From assembly GCA_934717855.1 (NCBI GenBank), contig CAKUZI010000005.1:113687-177686 (forward strand): DNA of 64,000 nt. The letters run 5' to 3'. This stretch comes from an uncultured Candidatus Melainabacteria bacterium (GTDB lineage Bacteria > Cyanobacteriota > Vampirovibrionia > Gastranaerophilales > Gastranaerophilaceae). Below, piece by piece: positions 50,737 to 60,458 of the stretch. The position numbers were made by a program, and so were the translations under genes. Below the pieces are notes generated by a model. It made no database searches. It had not been told where the DNA came from and saw nothing but the letters and a program-made list of their open reading frames with translations. Each line of letters begins with the position of its first letter. Within the stretch, counting starts at the first letter, position 1.

Positions 50737-52113
50737 TTACCCTCTTGCACAAATTGTTCTTGCAACATGAACACCTGAAGCAGAAGCTTGGATTAATCCT
50801 CTTGTAACACCTGCGCCATCACCGATTGCAAACAAGTTCTTAACACCTTCTGTTTCAAGTTTATCTGTCAATTTTACCCTTGCTGAGTAGAATTTAACTT
50901 CAATACCATAAAGAAGAGTGTATCTTGATGCTGTTCCAGGACAAACCTTATCAAGTGCCTGTAGCATTTCAATAATACTTGTCATTTGTCTGTAAGGAAT
51001 TACAAGGCTCAAATCCCCGGGAGTTGCACAAGTAAGAGTCGGTTTTATTATACTTGATTTAATTCTTTCAGGAGTAGAACGACGTCCGTCTAGCAAGTCT
51101 CCAAATCTTTGAACCAAAATCCCTCCACCTAACATATTTGCAAGTCTTGCAATATGTTGACCATATTGGATTGGTTCTTTGAATGGTTCTGTAAATTTCT
51201 CACTTACTAACAAAGCGAAATTTGTATTGTTAGTTGTTTTTTCTGCGTAACTATGTCCATTTACTGTTGAAATTCCGTTGTAATTTTCTTGAACAACTTC
51301 TCCATTCGGGTTCATACAGAATGTTCTAACCTCATCTCCAAATGTAGGAGAATGATAAATTAATTTTGATTCATACAACTTATCTGTTAATGGTTCAAAT
51401 ACAGGTGCAGGAAGTTCTACTCTAACACCAACATCTACCGCATTATTTACCATCCCAATTTTGTGTTTTGCAAATTCTTGAGTTAGCCAATCTGCTCCTT
51501 CTCTACCCGGAGCAACAATTGTATATTCTGCTTTTATTGTTTCACCATTATCAAGTAAAATACCTTTAACCTGCTCGCATTCAACAATTAATGACTGTGC
51601 GCAAACATCATTTAAAATAGTAATTTTATCATTTAAATAATCTTGCATATTTTTAAGAACATTCAAACTTCTTTCTGTTCCTAAGTGTCTTACAGGAGAA
51701 TGAACTAGTTTTAATTCTGCAAGAACTGCCTGTCTTTCAAGTTCGTGGAACACTTTCATATCTGTTCCAAAAACCTCTTCTGTTGCACCATAATCAAGAT
51801 ATAGTTGATCGGCGTAAGCAATTAAATCTTCAACTTGTTTTCTGTCCATATAATCAACCAAGTGACCACCAACATCAGGAGTCAAGGTCAATTTTCCATC
51901 GGAAAATGCACCTGCACCGCCCCAACCGCATAACAAACCGCACTTTTTGCAAGTCGGACATTTTGCATAGCCTTCTCGAAGCAAACATTTTCTTTTTTCT
52001 ATTCTTTGCCCCTTTTCAATTAAAACTACTTTCCAATCAGGCTTGAGTTTCACAATTTCTAAAGCCGTAAAAATTCCAGCAGGTCCTGCTCCAATAATAG
52101 CTACGTTGTACAT
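50737..52113 (-). CDS. FAD-dependent oxidoreductase (COG2509 type)
   Basis: A 458-residue flavoprotein. The N-terminal dinucleotide-binding motif is IIGAGPAGIFTALE; a Cys-rich segment (CPTCKKCGLLCGWGGAG) near residues 53-68 is typical of the COG2509 group; the C-terminal AIGDGAGVTRGL closes the FAD site. The family is conserved in Firmicutes, cyanobacteria and relatives, but its substrate is not established. GGAG precedes the ATG. It is a single-gene unit ending at a terminator. Confidence 0.85.
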   Translation of the reverse strand: MYNVAIIGAGPAGIFTALEIVKLKPDWKVVLIEKGQRIEKRKCLLREGYAKCPTCKKCGLLCGWGGAGAFSDGKLTLTPDVGGHLVDYMDRKQVEDLIAYADQLYLDYGATEEVFGTDMKVFHELERQAVLAELKLVHSPVRHLGTERSLNVLKNMQDYLNDKITILNDVCAQSLIVECEQVKGILLDNGETIKAEYTIVAPGREGADWLTQEFAKHKIGMVNNAVDVGVRVELPAPVFEPLTDKLYESKLIYHSPTFGDEVRTFCMNPNGEVVQENYNGISTVNGHSYAEKTTNNTNFALLVSEKFTEPFKEPIQYGQHIARLANMLGGGILVQRFGDLLDGRRSTPERIKSSIIKPTLTCATPGDLSLVIPYRQMTSIIEMLQALDKVCPGTASRYTLLYGIEVKFYSARVKLTDKLETEGVKNLFAIGDGAGVTRGLIQASASGVHVARTICARG

Positions 52114-52196
52114 TTCATATCTCCAATATTTTACTTAGTCAACCAATTAAGTTTAATTTAAACATATTTATTTTTAAAGAGGTTGTGAAGATTTTG

Positions 52197-52817
52197 TTAA
52201 GGTTCAACTTTTGAAAAAGAAATATCATTTAAAGACATCTTAAAAGCTTTTTCACCATATTTTTTATTACTGGTCAAATGCAAATTCAAAGAGACTTTTT
52301 CACCTGTTCTTTGTTTTGTTTCCCTGTCAAACGCCTCTGTTATTCGCAATTTAGATGAACGCAAAAAATTCATAATATTAAAACCGTAATTACTTTTAAT
52401 TTGTTGAAGTTCATAACTTGCTTGTCCACCTTTATTTTTGCAAGCTTGCTGTGCTTTGCCTAAGTTTTTACCGATTTCTATTAGTTTCTTTACTTGTAAC
52501 CCCGTAAATAGAAAAGTTCCCGTTGTATCAACAATGCATCTAAAAAAATCTGACGGTTGAGATTTCTTTTTGTTACACCCACCTTTAAAACCATAATATC
52601 CTTGAGTGTAGTCATAATCCGGATCATGCTGTGCAAATTTTCGAATAATTGCAAGTTTTTTTTCATCTCCATTTGCCGGACCGGCTAAAACAGATGTTAA
52701 TTGGCGAGTAGCCGGACGAGTAAAAACTGGACTAAATACTTCCATATCATCCAAAAATACCCTTATAGGAATTACACTTGTAAAAGAAGGATTATTGTTA
52801 TTTATTGCAGAAATCAT
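52197..52817 (-). CDS. F-motif protein of unknown function (with TAGC-A-tract box)
   Basis: A 206-residue protein beginning MISAINNNNPSFTSVIPIRV, very close to the start of the protein at 8043 (MITAINNTQQPSFQAKLELK) while the rest is unrelated. A basic C-terminal half contains NLHLTSNKKYG. No signal peptide, membrane helix or known domain is present. The start at 52817 follows AAGGAG by five bases; the nine-codon extension upstream in the frame is rejected. The box at 52847-52863 upstream is identical to that of the 17482 gene and overlaps the stop of the matrixin gene, so this gene has its own control. The function is unknown. Confidence 0.75.
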   Translation of the reverse strand: MISAINNNNPSFTSVIPIRVFLDDMEVFSPVFTRPATRQLTSVLAGPANGDEKKLAIIRKFAQHDPDYDYTQGYYGFKGGCNKKKSQPSDFFRCIVDTTGTFLFTGLQVKKLIEIGKNLGKAQQACKNKGGQASYELQQIKSNYGFNIMNFLRSSKLRITEAFDRETKQRTGEKVSLNLHLTSNKKYGEKAFKMSLNDISFSKVEP

Positions 52818-52846
52818 AAGAACTCCTTTTTTGTCAAAAAACACGT

Positions 52847-52863
52847 AAAAATATTTTTTGCTA
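52847..52863 (-). promoter_or_regulatory. TAGC-A-tract box upstream of the 52197 gene
   Basis: Reads TAGCAAAAAATATTTTT on the minus strand, identical to the box at 19055-19071. It ends 29 bases before the ATG. It overlaps the TAG stop codon of the upstream gene. Confidence 0.5.
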
Positions 52864-54222
52864 ATCGTTTACATTAGGATTTAACAAACCTTTAAATGGT
52901 CTCTTTTTTGATTGTTTTGCGTGTTCAATATTTGATATTAATTCTTTTATATCATCATTATTTGAAATCTGTTGTGCCTCTTTAGCGTATTCTAAAGCCT
53001 CATCCAATTTATTGATGTTAGTGTATATTGCAGAAAGATTATAACAGACAATATATTTATCTTCACTTGTTTTTGATAATGCATACGCTGTTTTTAAAGA
53101 TTTTATAGCGTCGCCGGATTTGTTAAGCTCAGAGTATGCAATCGCCATATCTACATACCCGCCAGGCAAATCCGGAGCATTTTTTATATAATTTTGCGCT
53201 TCTTTCAATTTTCTTAATGACATTTGATTTGAAGTCCCCAAAACTATTGGAGCATATATAAGTCCTTTTGTTTTTATTTCTTTTTGCGGGGTGTTAGTAA
53301 TTGCCGGAACTAATTTGTACAGCAATCTAATTGTATTTATATCTTTAGAAGACAAATACTGAAAAGAACTTCTATATGGAGCGTAAAAACTTGCATTTTC
53401 GGTTGTAGACATATACATCAAATCTTCCGTACTATAGCTATGTCCCATTATTCCAAGTGCATGGCCTATTTCATGCAAAATAGTGTTATATAATTCCTTG
53501 TCTGAAAAGAAATTTCCATTAGGATCTTTTGAATACAAAGTGATTTTCATTTGTTTTAAAATATCACCACGATAATCTGGAGTAGTGTACCCTACAACAT
53601 ATTTACATTCTTTTTCATTACATGTATTTGCCGGCGGAGCTGATATTTCAACTACAATATCAGAATTTGAAGATTTTTCTACTGTTGCAAACGTAATAAA
53701 TTCTGTTGAAGCTTGCCATTGACTAAAAGCTCTCAAGATTTCTGATTTATAATATGGTGGTAATTCGGCATTTTGATTTTCAATAATTGAGATTTTTAAT
53801 GGGAATTTGCCAGTATCCCAGCGCAAAATACCCTTGTCCATCGGAGCTTGTTCAATATAATTATCTGCAAAATTTGTTGAAATTGTCCTTTGCCATTCAG
53901 ATAGTTTGTTTTGCGCTACTTGTTGCGCACTATCTTTTTGATTTCCAGAAGCTATTTCAAATATTTCTTTTTGAATAGTATAATTCGGAGTGAGATTTAT
54001 TAATGCTTTTACGAAAAAATACCTGTAATCTTTGTTGTGCGGATTTAAAAATACCGCATTTTTTAAATTTTTTCTTGCAGTGACATAATCCTCTTTTTTT
54101 AGAGCTGACTGTCCTTGCCAATAATAAAATGACGGCATCAACTTAAAAACAACACCGAAAATAATTGCAAATAAACAAATTAAAACAACTGTTCTTCTGT
54201 CATTATTGTTTGTTCGAGTCAT
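52861..54222 (-). CDS. Membrane-anchored matrixin-type metalloprotease with TPRs
   Basis: A 453-residue protein: an N-terminal membrane helix (about 11-30), a short TPR-like pair (about 35-75), a zinc protease domain (about 130-310) with H250-E-I-G-H254-xxGxxG-H261 and a Met-turn (DLMYMS, M269), and C-terminal TPR repeats (about 335-440). This is the metzincin signature, so the protein is probably an active zinc endopeptidase exposed outside the cytoplasm. It overlaps scpB by 20 bases on the same strand, making it the last gene of the smc-scpA-scpB run, which is an odd partner for chromosome condensin. Confidence 0.85.
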   Translation of the reverse strand: MTRTNNNDRRTVVLICLFAIIFGVVFKLMPSFYYWQGQSALKKEDYVTARKNLKNAVFLNPHNKDYRYFFVKALINLTPNYTIQKEIFEIASGNQKDSAQQVAQNKLSEWQRTISTNFADNYIEQAPMDKGILRWDTGKFPLKISIIENQNAELPPYYKSEILRAFSQWQASTEFITFATVEKSSNSDIVVEISAPPANTCNEKECKYVVGYTTPDYRGDILKQMKITLYSKDPNGNFFSDKELYNTILHEIGHALGIMGHSYSTEDLMYMSTTENASFYAPYRSSFQYLSSKDINTIRLLYKLVPAITNTPQKEIKTKGLIYAPIVLGTSNQMSLRKLKEAQNYIKNAPDLPGGYVDMAIAYSELNKSGDAIKSLKTAYALSKTSEDKYIVCYNLSAIYTNINKLDEALEYAKEAQQISNNDDIKELISNIEHAKQSKKRPFKGLLNPNVND

Positions 54223-54730
54223 CCTTTATGCCTTTGTCAATCTCTAATATTTTAGCAAGTGATCTTGTATCACCTTTAAGTTTAAAATATTCTGCGAATT
54301 TCGGAGTTGTTTTCAAATTAAAACTTCTTCCGTTTTTATCCCGAGTTTTTGAAACAAGACCTTTTTCAACTAATTCTTGTACATGTTCATACGCGGTAGA
54401 ACCTCTTAACTCTTTTAAATCTGTCTGTCTGATAGGCTCTTTCAACGCAATAACTGAAAGCGTTCTCAAAACAGCCGGCTTTAAATCTACAGGGCAAAGG
54501 AGTTCAACTAAGTCCATATAATCTTCTTTTACCTGCAAAATATATCCATTTTCATCGTCAATTTCTAAAGCTCCATCTCGAGTTGAATAATCCATAATTA
54601 ACTCTAAAATAGCTTCTTCAATTGTCTCTTTTTCTTCTCCAAGAATTACTGCAATTTCATCTAGCGAAACCGCTCTTGCTGTTATGAATAAAACAGCCTC
54701 AATTCTGGATTTCAACTGTTCCATCTTCAT
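54203..54730 (-). CDS. scpB: Segregation and condensation protein B
   Basis: Winged-helix subunit of the SMC-ScpAB condensin; it binds ScpA and bridges the SMC heads. The 175-residue product has the two ScpB winged-helix domains (IEAVLFITARAVSLDEIAVIL and KPAVLRTLSVIALKEPIRQTD, with ELRGSTAYEHVQELVEKGL). The start at 54730 is preceded by GGAG; the longer GTG form is weaker. It overlaps the end of scpA by 32 bases, so it is translationally coupled. The smc-scpA-scpB order is compact and complete here. Confidence 0.93.
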   Translation of the reverse strand: MKMEQLKSRIEAVLFITARAVSLDEIAVILGEEKETIEEAILELIMDYSTRDGALEIDDENGYILQVKEDYMDLVELLCPVDLKPAVLRTLSVIALKEPIRQTDLKELRGSTAYEHVQELVEKGLVSKTRDKNGRSFNLKTTPKFAEYFKLKGDTRSLAKILEIDKGIKDDSNKQ

Positions 54731-55532
54731 GTTTTTCTCCACCTTTTACTACATACAAATCTGAATAAAATTCATCTTGTTGTAACTCATAATCTGTTTC
54801 TGCTGTCAGGAATAGTAATGCGATATAAGCACTAATTCTATCCATTCCTAAAAGAGTTAATTCATTCAATTCAATTTTGTCGTTTTTTTCAAAAATTTGT
54901 GATAAATTTTCTTTTAACGACTGAACGCAACTTTCAATATATTCTTCGTGAGCAAGATTTACAATATCGTTTGGAGTTAATCTTGAATAAGATTGAACTC
55001 TACGCTTTGCTCGTTCATGAGCACTTTTCAAAGACTGCTTGTGTTCCAATTTTTCATAAAATTGTAACTGCCTAATCAAATCTTTCAAAGTCACAACACG
55101 ATTATGGTTAAGTCGAACACTTGTACGTCTTTGCAAAACTTCATCAATTGAAATTACATTGTTTGTAGGAACATAATCATCTTCCCCGTAATCTACAATA
55201 AATCCATCGTCGTCATATTCTATATTGGCATCTTGCTCAGAATCAAACTGATTTATATCAATTCCTTCGAGGACATTTGATTTTAATTTTAAAAGAACTG
55301 CCGCAAAAAGGAATGTACGCCCTGTTACTCTAAGATTTTCAGATTTCATATCAATCATATGAGCAAGATATTTATCTGTAACATCAACAATATCAATATT
55401 CCAAGGGTCAATTTTACCGGCTTTTGCCATATCGACTAAAATGCCGATTCCCTCGCTTTTGGTTTTACCATCTTTAGTCAACCCTAAATCAGGTAAATCT
55501 AGATTATAATTTAGTGCTGGTTCTGTACTCAT
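54699..55532 (-). CDS. scpA: Segregation and condensation protein A
   Basis: Kleisin subunit that links the SMC heads. The 277-residue protein begins with the family's GIGILVDMAKAGKIDPWNIDIVDVTDKYL, has an acidic linker (about 95-120) and a C-terminal winged-helix-like region. It ends with TGA, one of the few in the window, just where scpB begins. Its start is 4 bases after the smc stop, so the operon is tightly coupled. Confidence 0.94.
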   Translation of the reverse strand: MSTEPALNYNLDLPDLGLTKDGKTKSEGIGILVDMAKAGKIDPWNIDIVDVTDKYLAHMIDMKSENLRVTGRTFLFAAVLLKLKSNVLEGIDINQFDSEQDANIEYDDDGFIVDYGEDDYVPTNNVISIDEVLQRRTSVRLNHNRVVTLKDLIRQLQFYEKLEHKQSLKSAHERAKRRVQSYSRLTPNDIVNLAHEEYIESCVQSLKENLSQIFEKNDKIELNELTLLGMDRISAYIALLFLTAETDYELQQDEFYSDLYVVKGGEKHEDGTVEIQN

Positions 55533-55536
55533 ATCC

Positions 55537-58500
55537 TTATTCTTCGTCTCTTAGTTTTATACCTGTAACTTTTGTAATCCCTTTTTCTTTTTGGGTTACA
55601 CCTAAAGTTCTGTTAGCTGATTCTATCATAGGTCGTCTGTGACTAACTACTATAAATTGCGTATCTTTTGATTGGTTTTGAACCATTTGAGCAATTCTCT
55701 CAACGTTCATAGTATCCAAACTTGCATCAACTTCATCAAATGCATAGAAAGGTGATGGCATATAACGTTGAATAGCAAATACAAACGCTAACGCTGTCAA
55801 AGACTTTTCACCACCTGACATACTTTCTAACCTTTGAAGCTTTTTATCTCTCGGTTGAGCTTCAATTGTCATACCTCCTGAAAGCGGATCATCAGGACAT
55901 TCCAATTTTAATTCGCCCTCACCCTCTGACAATTGGTGGAATACTTCTTTAAAGTTTTCGTTTATGTGGTTATATGTTTTCATAAACGTTTCTTTTTTCA
56001 ACTGTTCATATCCTTGCATTCTTTCTAAAATTTCTTTACGTTCTTTAGAAAGTGTTTCAATCTGTTCTTTAAGTTCGCTTTGACGAGCTAAAACTTCATC
56101 ATAAGCTGCAAGTGCACGCATGTTAACGTCGCCCAATTCCGCCATTCTTTTTTCCAAACGCTGGATTTTTGATGTAATTTCTTCAATTGAAATCTCAATC
56201 GGTTCAAGTTTAGCAACATCTTCACCCGCATCTTCAAGATCTTTTCTCGCACTTTCTAATTGTGGTTCAAGTTCTCGTCTGCGCGCCTTGAAAGACTCAA
56301 TCTGTTCAGCTATTCTATCAATATCTGCTAATTTGATATGTTTTTGTTTTTCAAGTTCTATTAATTCTGCATTAATTTCATCACGTTCCTTAAGTAATTT
56401 GCCAAGTTTTTCTTCAATTTGAACAATTTGCTCATGAAGAGTTTCCATTTTTTTATTAAGCTCTACAATATCGTTTTTGTAACGTTTTTTATCTTCTTCA
56501 AGCTTAACATTATTATGCTCGATATTTGTAATTTCTTCATTTTTAGTTTCTATCAAATTGTCGTGGAAAGAAATTTGACGATTTAATTCATTTTTATCGT
56601 TTTCAGCCGTCATTAATTTAGTTTGCAAACGTTTAATTTCGGTTTCAACACCCTCTGTTTTTTCTTTTAAATCTTTCAAATCCTTATCATTAATTAGTTT
56701 TTCAACTTCTTCAATTTGTTCTTGACATACTGTCATATCGTCATAAATTTTGACATTTTTTTCTTCTAATTTGTCTAATTTATTATTCAATTCAACAATT
56801 TTGGGTTCTGCAGATGCAATGAAATCAGCTTTTTCTTTTAAGATATTTTCACTGTTCGCATAATTTTGATTCATATTATCAAGTTCAACTTTAGATTTTG
56901 AAAATTCACTCAAAGCATCAGAATATTTGCCACGAACATCTTCTAACTTAGTTTCCAAAGAAGATTTTTTATTTTCTAATGACGCAAGCTTTTGCTCCAT
57001 ATCTTTTAATCTGTCTTTGAATTTATTCAACTCTTCATCATCATTTTGGCTAAAACTCAAACCTGTTCTTAATCTTGTACCACCAGTCATTGAACCTGAT
57101 TTTTCAAGAAGTTCACCTTGAAGAGTAACCATTCTGTATTTACCAATTAATCTTTTGGCAGATTCTAAGTCCTCAACAACAATTGTGTCCCCGACTGCAT
57201 AATAAAATGCATCAATATATTCGTCATCAAAATCAACAAGATTAATCGCAAAATCAATAACACCTTTATCTTTAGGCAATTGTAATCTTGTTGGAGCTTG
57301 TTTAATTTTATTCAATGGAATAAATGTTGCACGTCCGGCATTTGAAGATTTCAAAAGTTCAATTGCAACACCTGCTACATGTTCATCATCAACGACAATA
57401 TGAGCCATACGACCGCCGAATGCAACTTCCATCGCAACAGAATATTCTTTATCAACAGTTCCTAACTTAACCAATGGCGCGTGAACACCTCTTAACCTAG
57501 CGTTCATAATAGTATCAACCGCACGACCAAAATTTGAATCTTCAGCCATTTGTTTTTTTGTTTCCATAACGGCAATTTTTCTTGATGCCATTTGAATATT
57601 ATAATTTAAGTCGTTAATTTCATTCTTTGTTGTATCAAGGTCATGCATTGCATTTTGTTGAATAATCTTGAAATCAGCCATTTCTTTTTGCAATTGGTCA
57701 ACAAGAGTTTTCTTCAAATCTTGATTTGCAACAAAATTAGTTTTCATTTCAGTCAATTCTGCAAGCTTTTCTTTTGCATCTTCCAAATCACGTTGCAAAG
57801 TCTTTAATTCACTTTCAAGCGGTAGTTTTGCCTGAATAAGTTTTGTTTCTTCATCTTTCAAATCTTCAAGCTGTTTACGTAAATTGTTACGTTTTTCAAT
57901 ATGTTGATCTGCGGTAGCATTAAGACCGGTCATATCTTCCAAAATCTTTTTCAACTCAGCTTCACGAGTTTTTGTATTTTCTTTAATAACTGCAATTTCA
58001 TCATCTTTTAATTTTATTTTAAGCTTGAAATCTTCTATTTTCTTTTTAAAATTTTCAATTCCATTTTTAGCATTTTCAATAGAACGCAAACCGTCATGAA
58101 TTTGCTTGTCTGCGTAATTTGTTGCATTTTCTTTTCTGTCAATCTCGCCTTTTAATGTTTCTTCTTGCTTTTTAAGTTCAATTTGTTGAGCTTCACCTTT
58201 TTCTTTAACAAGTTCTGAAATCTCTTGATACTTTTGTTTTATAAGGTTTAATCTTTCATCTAAATCTTTGTTTTTAACTTCTTCTTCTTTTTTCTTTTTT
58301 GTAAAATCAAGAATGTTTTCGTGCGCTTTTTCAAGGCTTTTTTTAATGTCAAAGAAACGAACCTTGCTAACTTGGCTTTCCAAACCTTGTTTTTCTTCTC
58401 TTAATTTTTGGTATTTTAAAGCAACTTCACGTTCTTCTTTTAGTTGTTCAAGCCTATTATCAACTTCATTTAAAATTACAGTAGAACGTTCAACACGTTG

Positions 58501-59037
58501 TTCAACTGTTTCAAGTTCATTTGTCGCCTGTTCTATTCTTCTGTCAAAATCCGCAATTCCAGCAATTTCGTCGATGATTTTACGTCTGTTTTTAGGGGTA
58601 CAATTCGTAATCCCCATAACATCCCCTTGCATCATTACGTTGTAACTGTTTGGAGTTACATTATATTTTTCAAGAACGGCATGGACATTCGTTAAAGTTG
58701 TAACACTATCATTTATGTAATAAGTACTTGCATAACCTTGAGAAGTTTTTCTAATTTTACGTCCAATAGTCAAATCTTCCCCATTTTCGAGGTCTCCGAA
58801 CGTTACTTTGACAAATGCATCATTCCTTTTTGTGTAGGTAGAAATAAAATGAGATAAATTTTCTGCACGCAACTCACTTGCATTCGCAAGTCCTAACGCG
58901 AACAAAACACTGTCAATAATATTACTTTTGCCGGAACCATTCGGGCCGGAAACTGTTGTGAATCCTTTCAACAAAGGAATTTCCGATTTATTGGCAAATG
59001 ATTTAAAATTATCTATCTCTAACTGTTTTATGTACAT
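55537..59037 (-). CDS. smc: Chromosome segregation protein SMC
   Basis: A 1166-residue ATPase that, with ScpA and ScpB, folds and segregates the chromosome. The N-terminal head has the Walker A GPNGSGKS at residues 31-38. Two long coiled coils surround a hinge (about 500-680, with GGRMAHIVVDDEHVA and GKYRMVTLQGELLEKSGSMTGG). The C-terminal head has the ABC signature LESMSGGEKSLTAL, Walker B YAFDEVDASLD and the D-loop. The start at 59037 has AGGA six bases upstream; an 8-codon extension is unsupported. Length and layout are normal. Confidence 0.96.
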   Translation of the reverse strand: MYIKQLEIDNFKSFANKSEIPLLKGFTTVSGPNGSGKSNIIDSVLFALGLANASELRAENLSHFISTYTKRNDAFVKVTFGDLENGEDLTIGRKIRKTSQGYASTYYINDSVTTLTNVHAVLEKYNVTPNSYNVMMQGDVMGITNCTPKNRRKIIDEIAGIADFDRRIEQATNELETVEQRVERSTVILNEVDNRLEQLKEEREVALKYQKLREEKQGLESQVSKVRFFDIKKSLEKAHENILDFTKKKKEEEVKNKDLDERLNLIKQKYQEISELVKEKGEAQQIELKKQEETLKGEIDRKENATNYADKQIHDGLRSIENAKNGIENFKKKIEDFKLKIKLKDDEIAVIKENTKTREAELKKILEDMTGLNATADQHIEKRNNLRKQLEDLKDEETKLIQAKLPLESELKTLQRDLEDAKEKLAELTEMKTNFVANQDLKKTLVDQLQKEMADFKIIQQNAMHDLDTTKNEINDLNYNIQMASRKIAVMETKKQMAEDSNFGRAVDTIMNARLRGVHAPLVKLGTVDKEYSVAMEVAFGGRMAHIVVDDEHVAGVAIELLKSSNAGRATFIPLNKIKQAPTRLQLPKDKGVIDFAINLVDFDDEYIDAFYYAVGDTIVVEDLESAKRLIGKYRMVTLQGELLEKSGSMTGGTRLRTGLSFSQNDDEELNKFKDRLKDMEQKLASLENKKSSLETKLEDVRGKYSDALSEFSKSKVELDNMNQNYANSENILKEKADFIASAEPKIVELNNKLDKLEEKNVKIYDDMTVCQEQIEEVEKLINDKDLKDLKEKTEGVETEIKRLQTKLMTAENDKNELNRQISFHDNLIETKNEEITNIEHNNVKLEEDKKRYKNDIVELNKKMETLHEQIVQIEEKLGKLLKERDEINAELIELEKQKHIKLADIDRIAEQIESFKARRRELEPQLESARKDLEDAGEDVAKLEPIEISIEEITSKIQRLEKRMAELGDVNMRALAAYDEVLARQSELKEQIETLSKERKEILERMQGYEQLKKETFMKTYNHINENFKEVFHQLSEGEGELKLECPDDPLSGGMTIEAQPRDKKLQRLESMSGGEKSLTALAFVFAIQRYMPSPFYAFDEVDASLDTMNVERIAQMVQNQSKDTQFIVVSHRRPMIESANRTLGVTQKEKGITKVTGIKLRDEE

Positions 59038-59117
59038 AAATTTCCTACCAAGTCTTATCATCTATTGAACAACAACTTTTTAGGCATGTCAAAAGGTTAA
59101 AGAAATTGTTACGTTTG

Positions 59118-60368
59118 CTATTTTATGTAATTATTAATTTCATTCAATAAATTAAGCTCTTTTTTACTTTCTGTTGAATTACTTTGCCTTAACATATTAA
59201 TTTTATTTTCAAGTTCTGCTTTAAATTCAGCATTACGTTTTATTGGGAGGTAATCAAATAATATAGCACAGACTTCTTTTTCATCTCCCTCAAAACTTTT
59301 TACGTATTTTTCCACAAAATCAACACTTGTAAGTTCTGGATGATAATCTTCAGCTCCTATTAGAAAGTGTTCAAATTTATTTATTGGGACAAAATCTTTT
59401 TCGTTTCTTGGACGATATTTATGTAAATTATTTTTCATAAATGGAATTACATCAAAAATATTTCTAATTCCTTCCTCTTTAGACAAACCACAAAGTTTAT
59501 ATAATGTAAATGGTTCACTAACATTTCCATAATTAAAATAACTTCCATCTGAATTTTTGGCTTTATCAGGATTTACTATAAAGAATTTTGTATTTGTAAC
59601 AGAATTTTCCATAATTGGAGGATTGTTGAATTTTTTTATTAACTCTCTAAAATTAACTTCAGTATGAGCAGATTTGTTACTAATGATTTCAATATTATCA
59701 TTTGGGTTAATTCCAAATGTGTTTATATAAGTTTTACTCATTAATAATTGATTATTAATAATACTTTCCGCAAGGTAGTAATTTTTATTTGGAATATGAA
59801 TATCAGCATTCTTAAACCTATCAACCATCTTTCTTACCATTTCTGCTTCCGGAGTTTTTTCATTCATTTTATGGTATGTTTCTAACACATATTTTAAAGG
59901 TTCGTTTCCCCTTTTACTAACAATTCCTTTAAAATCTTTGCTTTTTAAAATTTCAAGTGGCATAGATTCTGCAAGAGATTTTGTTAAAAAATATCTATAC
60001 ATATCAGTTCCTTTGCCTGTCTCAAAATTATGTACAATTTTATCTGCTAAACTTTCGCCAGAATAATCAGCTTTAAAATCTACAAATGGCGAAGTTAACA
60101 AATCGTCAAGTCTTTTTTTTAGTGCCGAAGTTGCAGGTAGCGTTATTATTTCTTTAATTTCTCTTGCAACATTTTCTCGTAATTTTTTTAGTTCTTTGGG
60201 TGAAAAAATAGTAGTGTCACTATCTAATTTAACGTACCTTAAACTGTTTTTCTTAGGTAAAAAATTCCAAAACCCTGTAAAATTCGGGGTTGAAGCTAAA
60301 TTATTAGATTTATTAGTATTATATTGTTTAGTTGTATTAATTGTATTTGTTATTGCAGTAATTTGCAT
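59118..60368 (-). CDS. F-motif protein of unknown function, 416 residues
   Basis: A long polar N-terminus (MQITAITNTINTTKQYN...) ends in STPNFTGFWNFL, carrying the F-T-G variant of the N-terminal motif about 30 residues in. The rest is a mixed alpha/beta soluble protein without signal peptide, membrane helix or recognised family; landmarks are FIVNPDKAKNSDGSYFNYG and EHFLIGAEDYHPELTSVDF. AAGGAG precedes the ATG at 60368. A weakly similar A-tract box (GGCAAAAATTTTATTTAT, 60411-60428) is present upstream. It is convergent with smc's upstream side and single-gene. The function is unknown. Confidence 0.7.
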   Translation of the reverse strand: MQITAITNTINTTKQYNTNKSNNLASTPNFTGFWNFLPKKNSLRYVKLDSDTTIFSPKELKKLRENVAREIKEIITLPATSALKKRLDDLLTSPFVDFKADYSGESLADKIVHNFETGKGTDMYRYFLTKSLAESMPLEILKSKDFKGIVSKRGNEPLKYVLETYHKMNEKTPEAEMVRKMVDRFKNADIHIPNKNYYLAESIINNQLLMSKTYINTFGINPNDNIEIISNKSAHTEVNFRELIKKFNNPPIMENSVTNTKFFIVNPDKAKNSDGSYFNYGNVSEPFTLYKLCGLSKEEGIRNIFDVIPFMKNNLHKYRPRNEKDFVPINKFEHFLIGAEDYHPELTSVDFVEKYVKSFEGDEKEVCAILFDYLPIKRNAEFKAELENKINMLRQSNSTESKKELNLLNEINNYIK

Positions 60369-60423
60369 GACTACTCCTTTATTATATTTTTACTAATTCT
60401 ATTAAAAACCATAAATAAAATTT

Positions 60424-60452
60424 TTGCCATATTTTTTGATTAATGTTATTAT
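60424..60452 (+). promoter_or_regulatory. Promoter of the toroid-enzyme gene (leaderless arrangement)
   Basis: TTGCCA (60424-60429), a 17-base spacer and TATTAT (60447-60452), then six bases and the ATG at 60459. Confidence 0.55.
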
Positions 60453-60458
60453 TAATTT

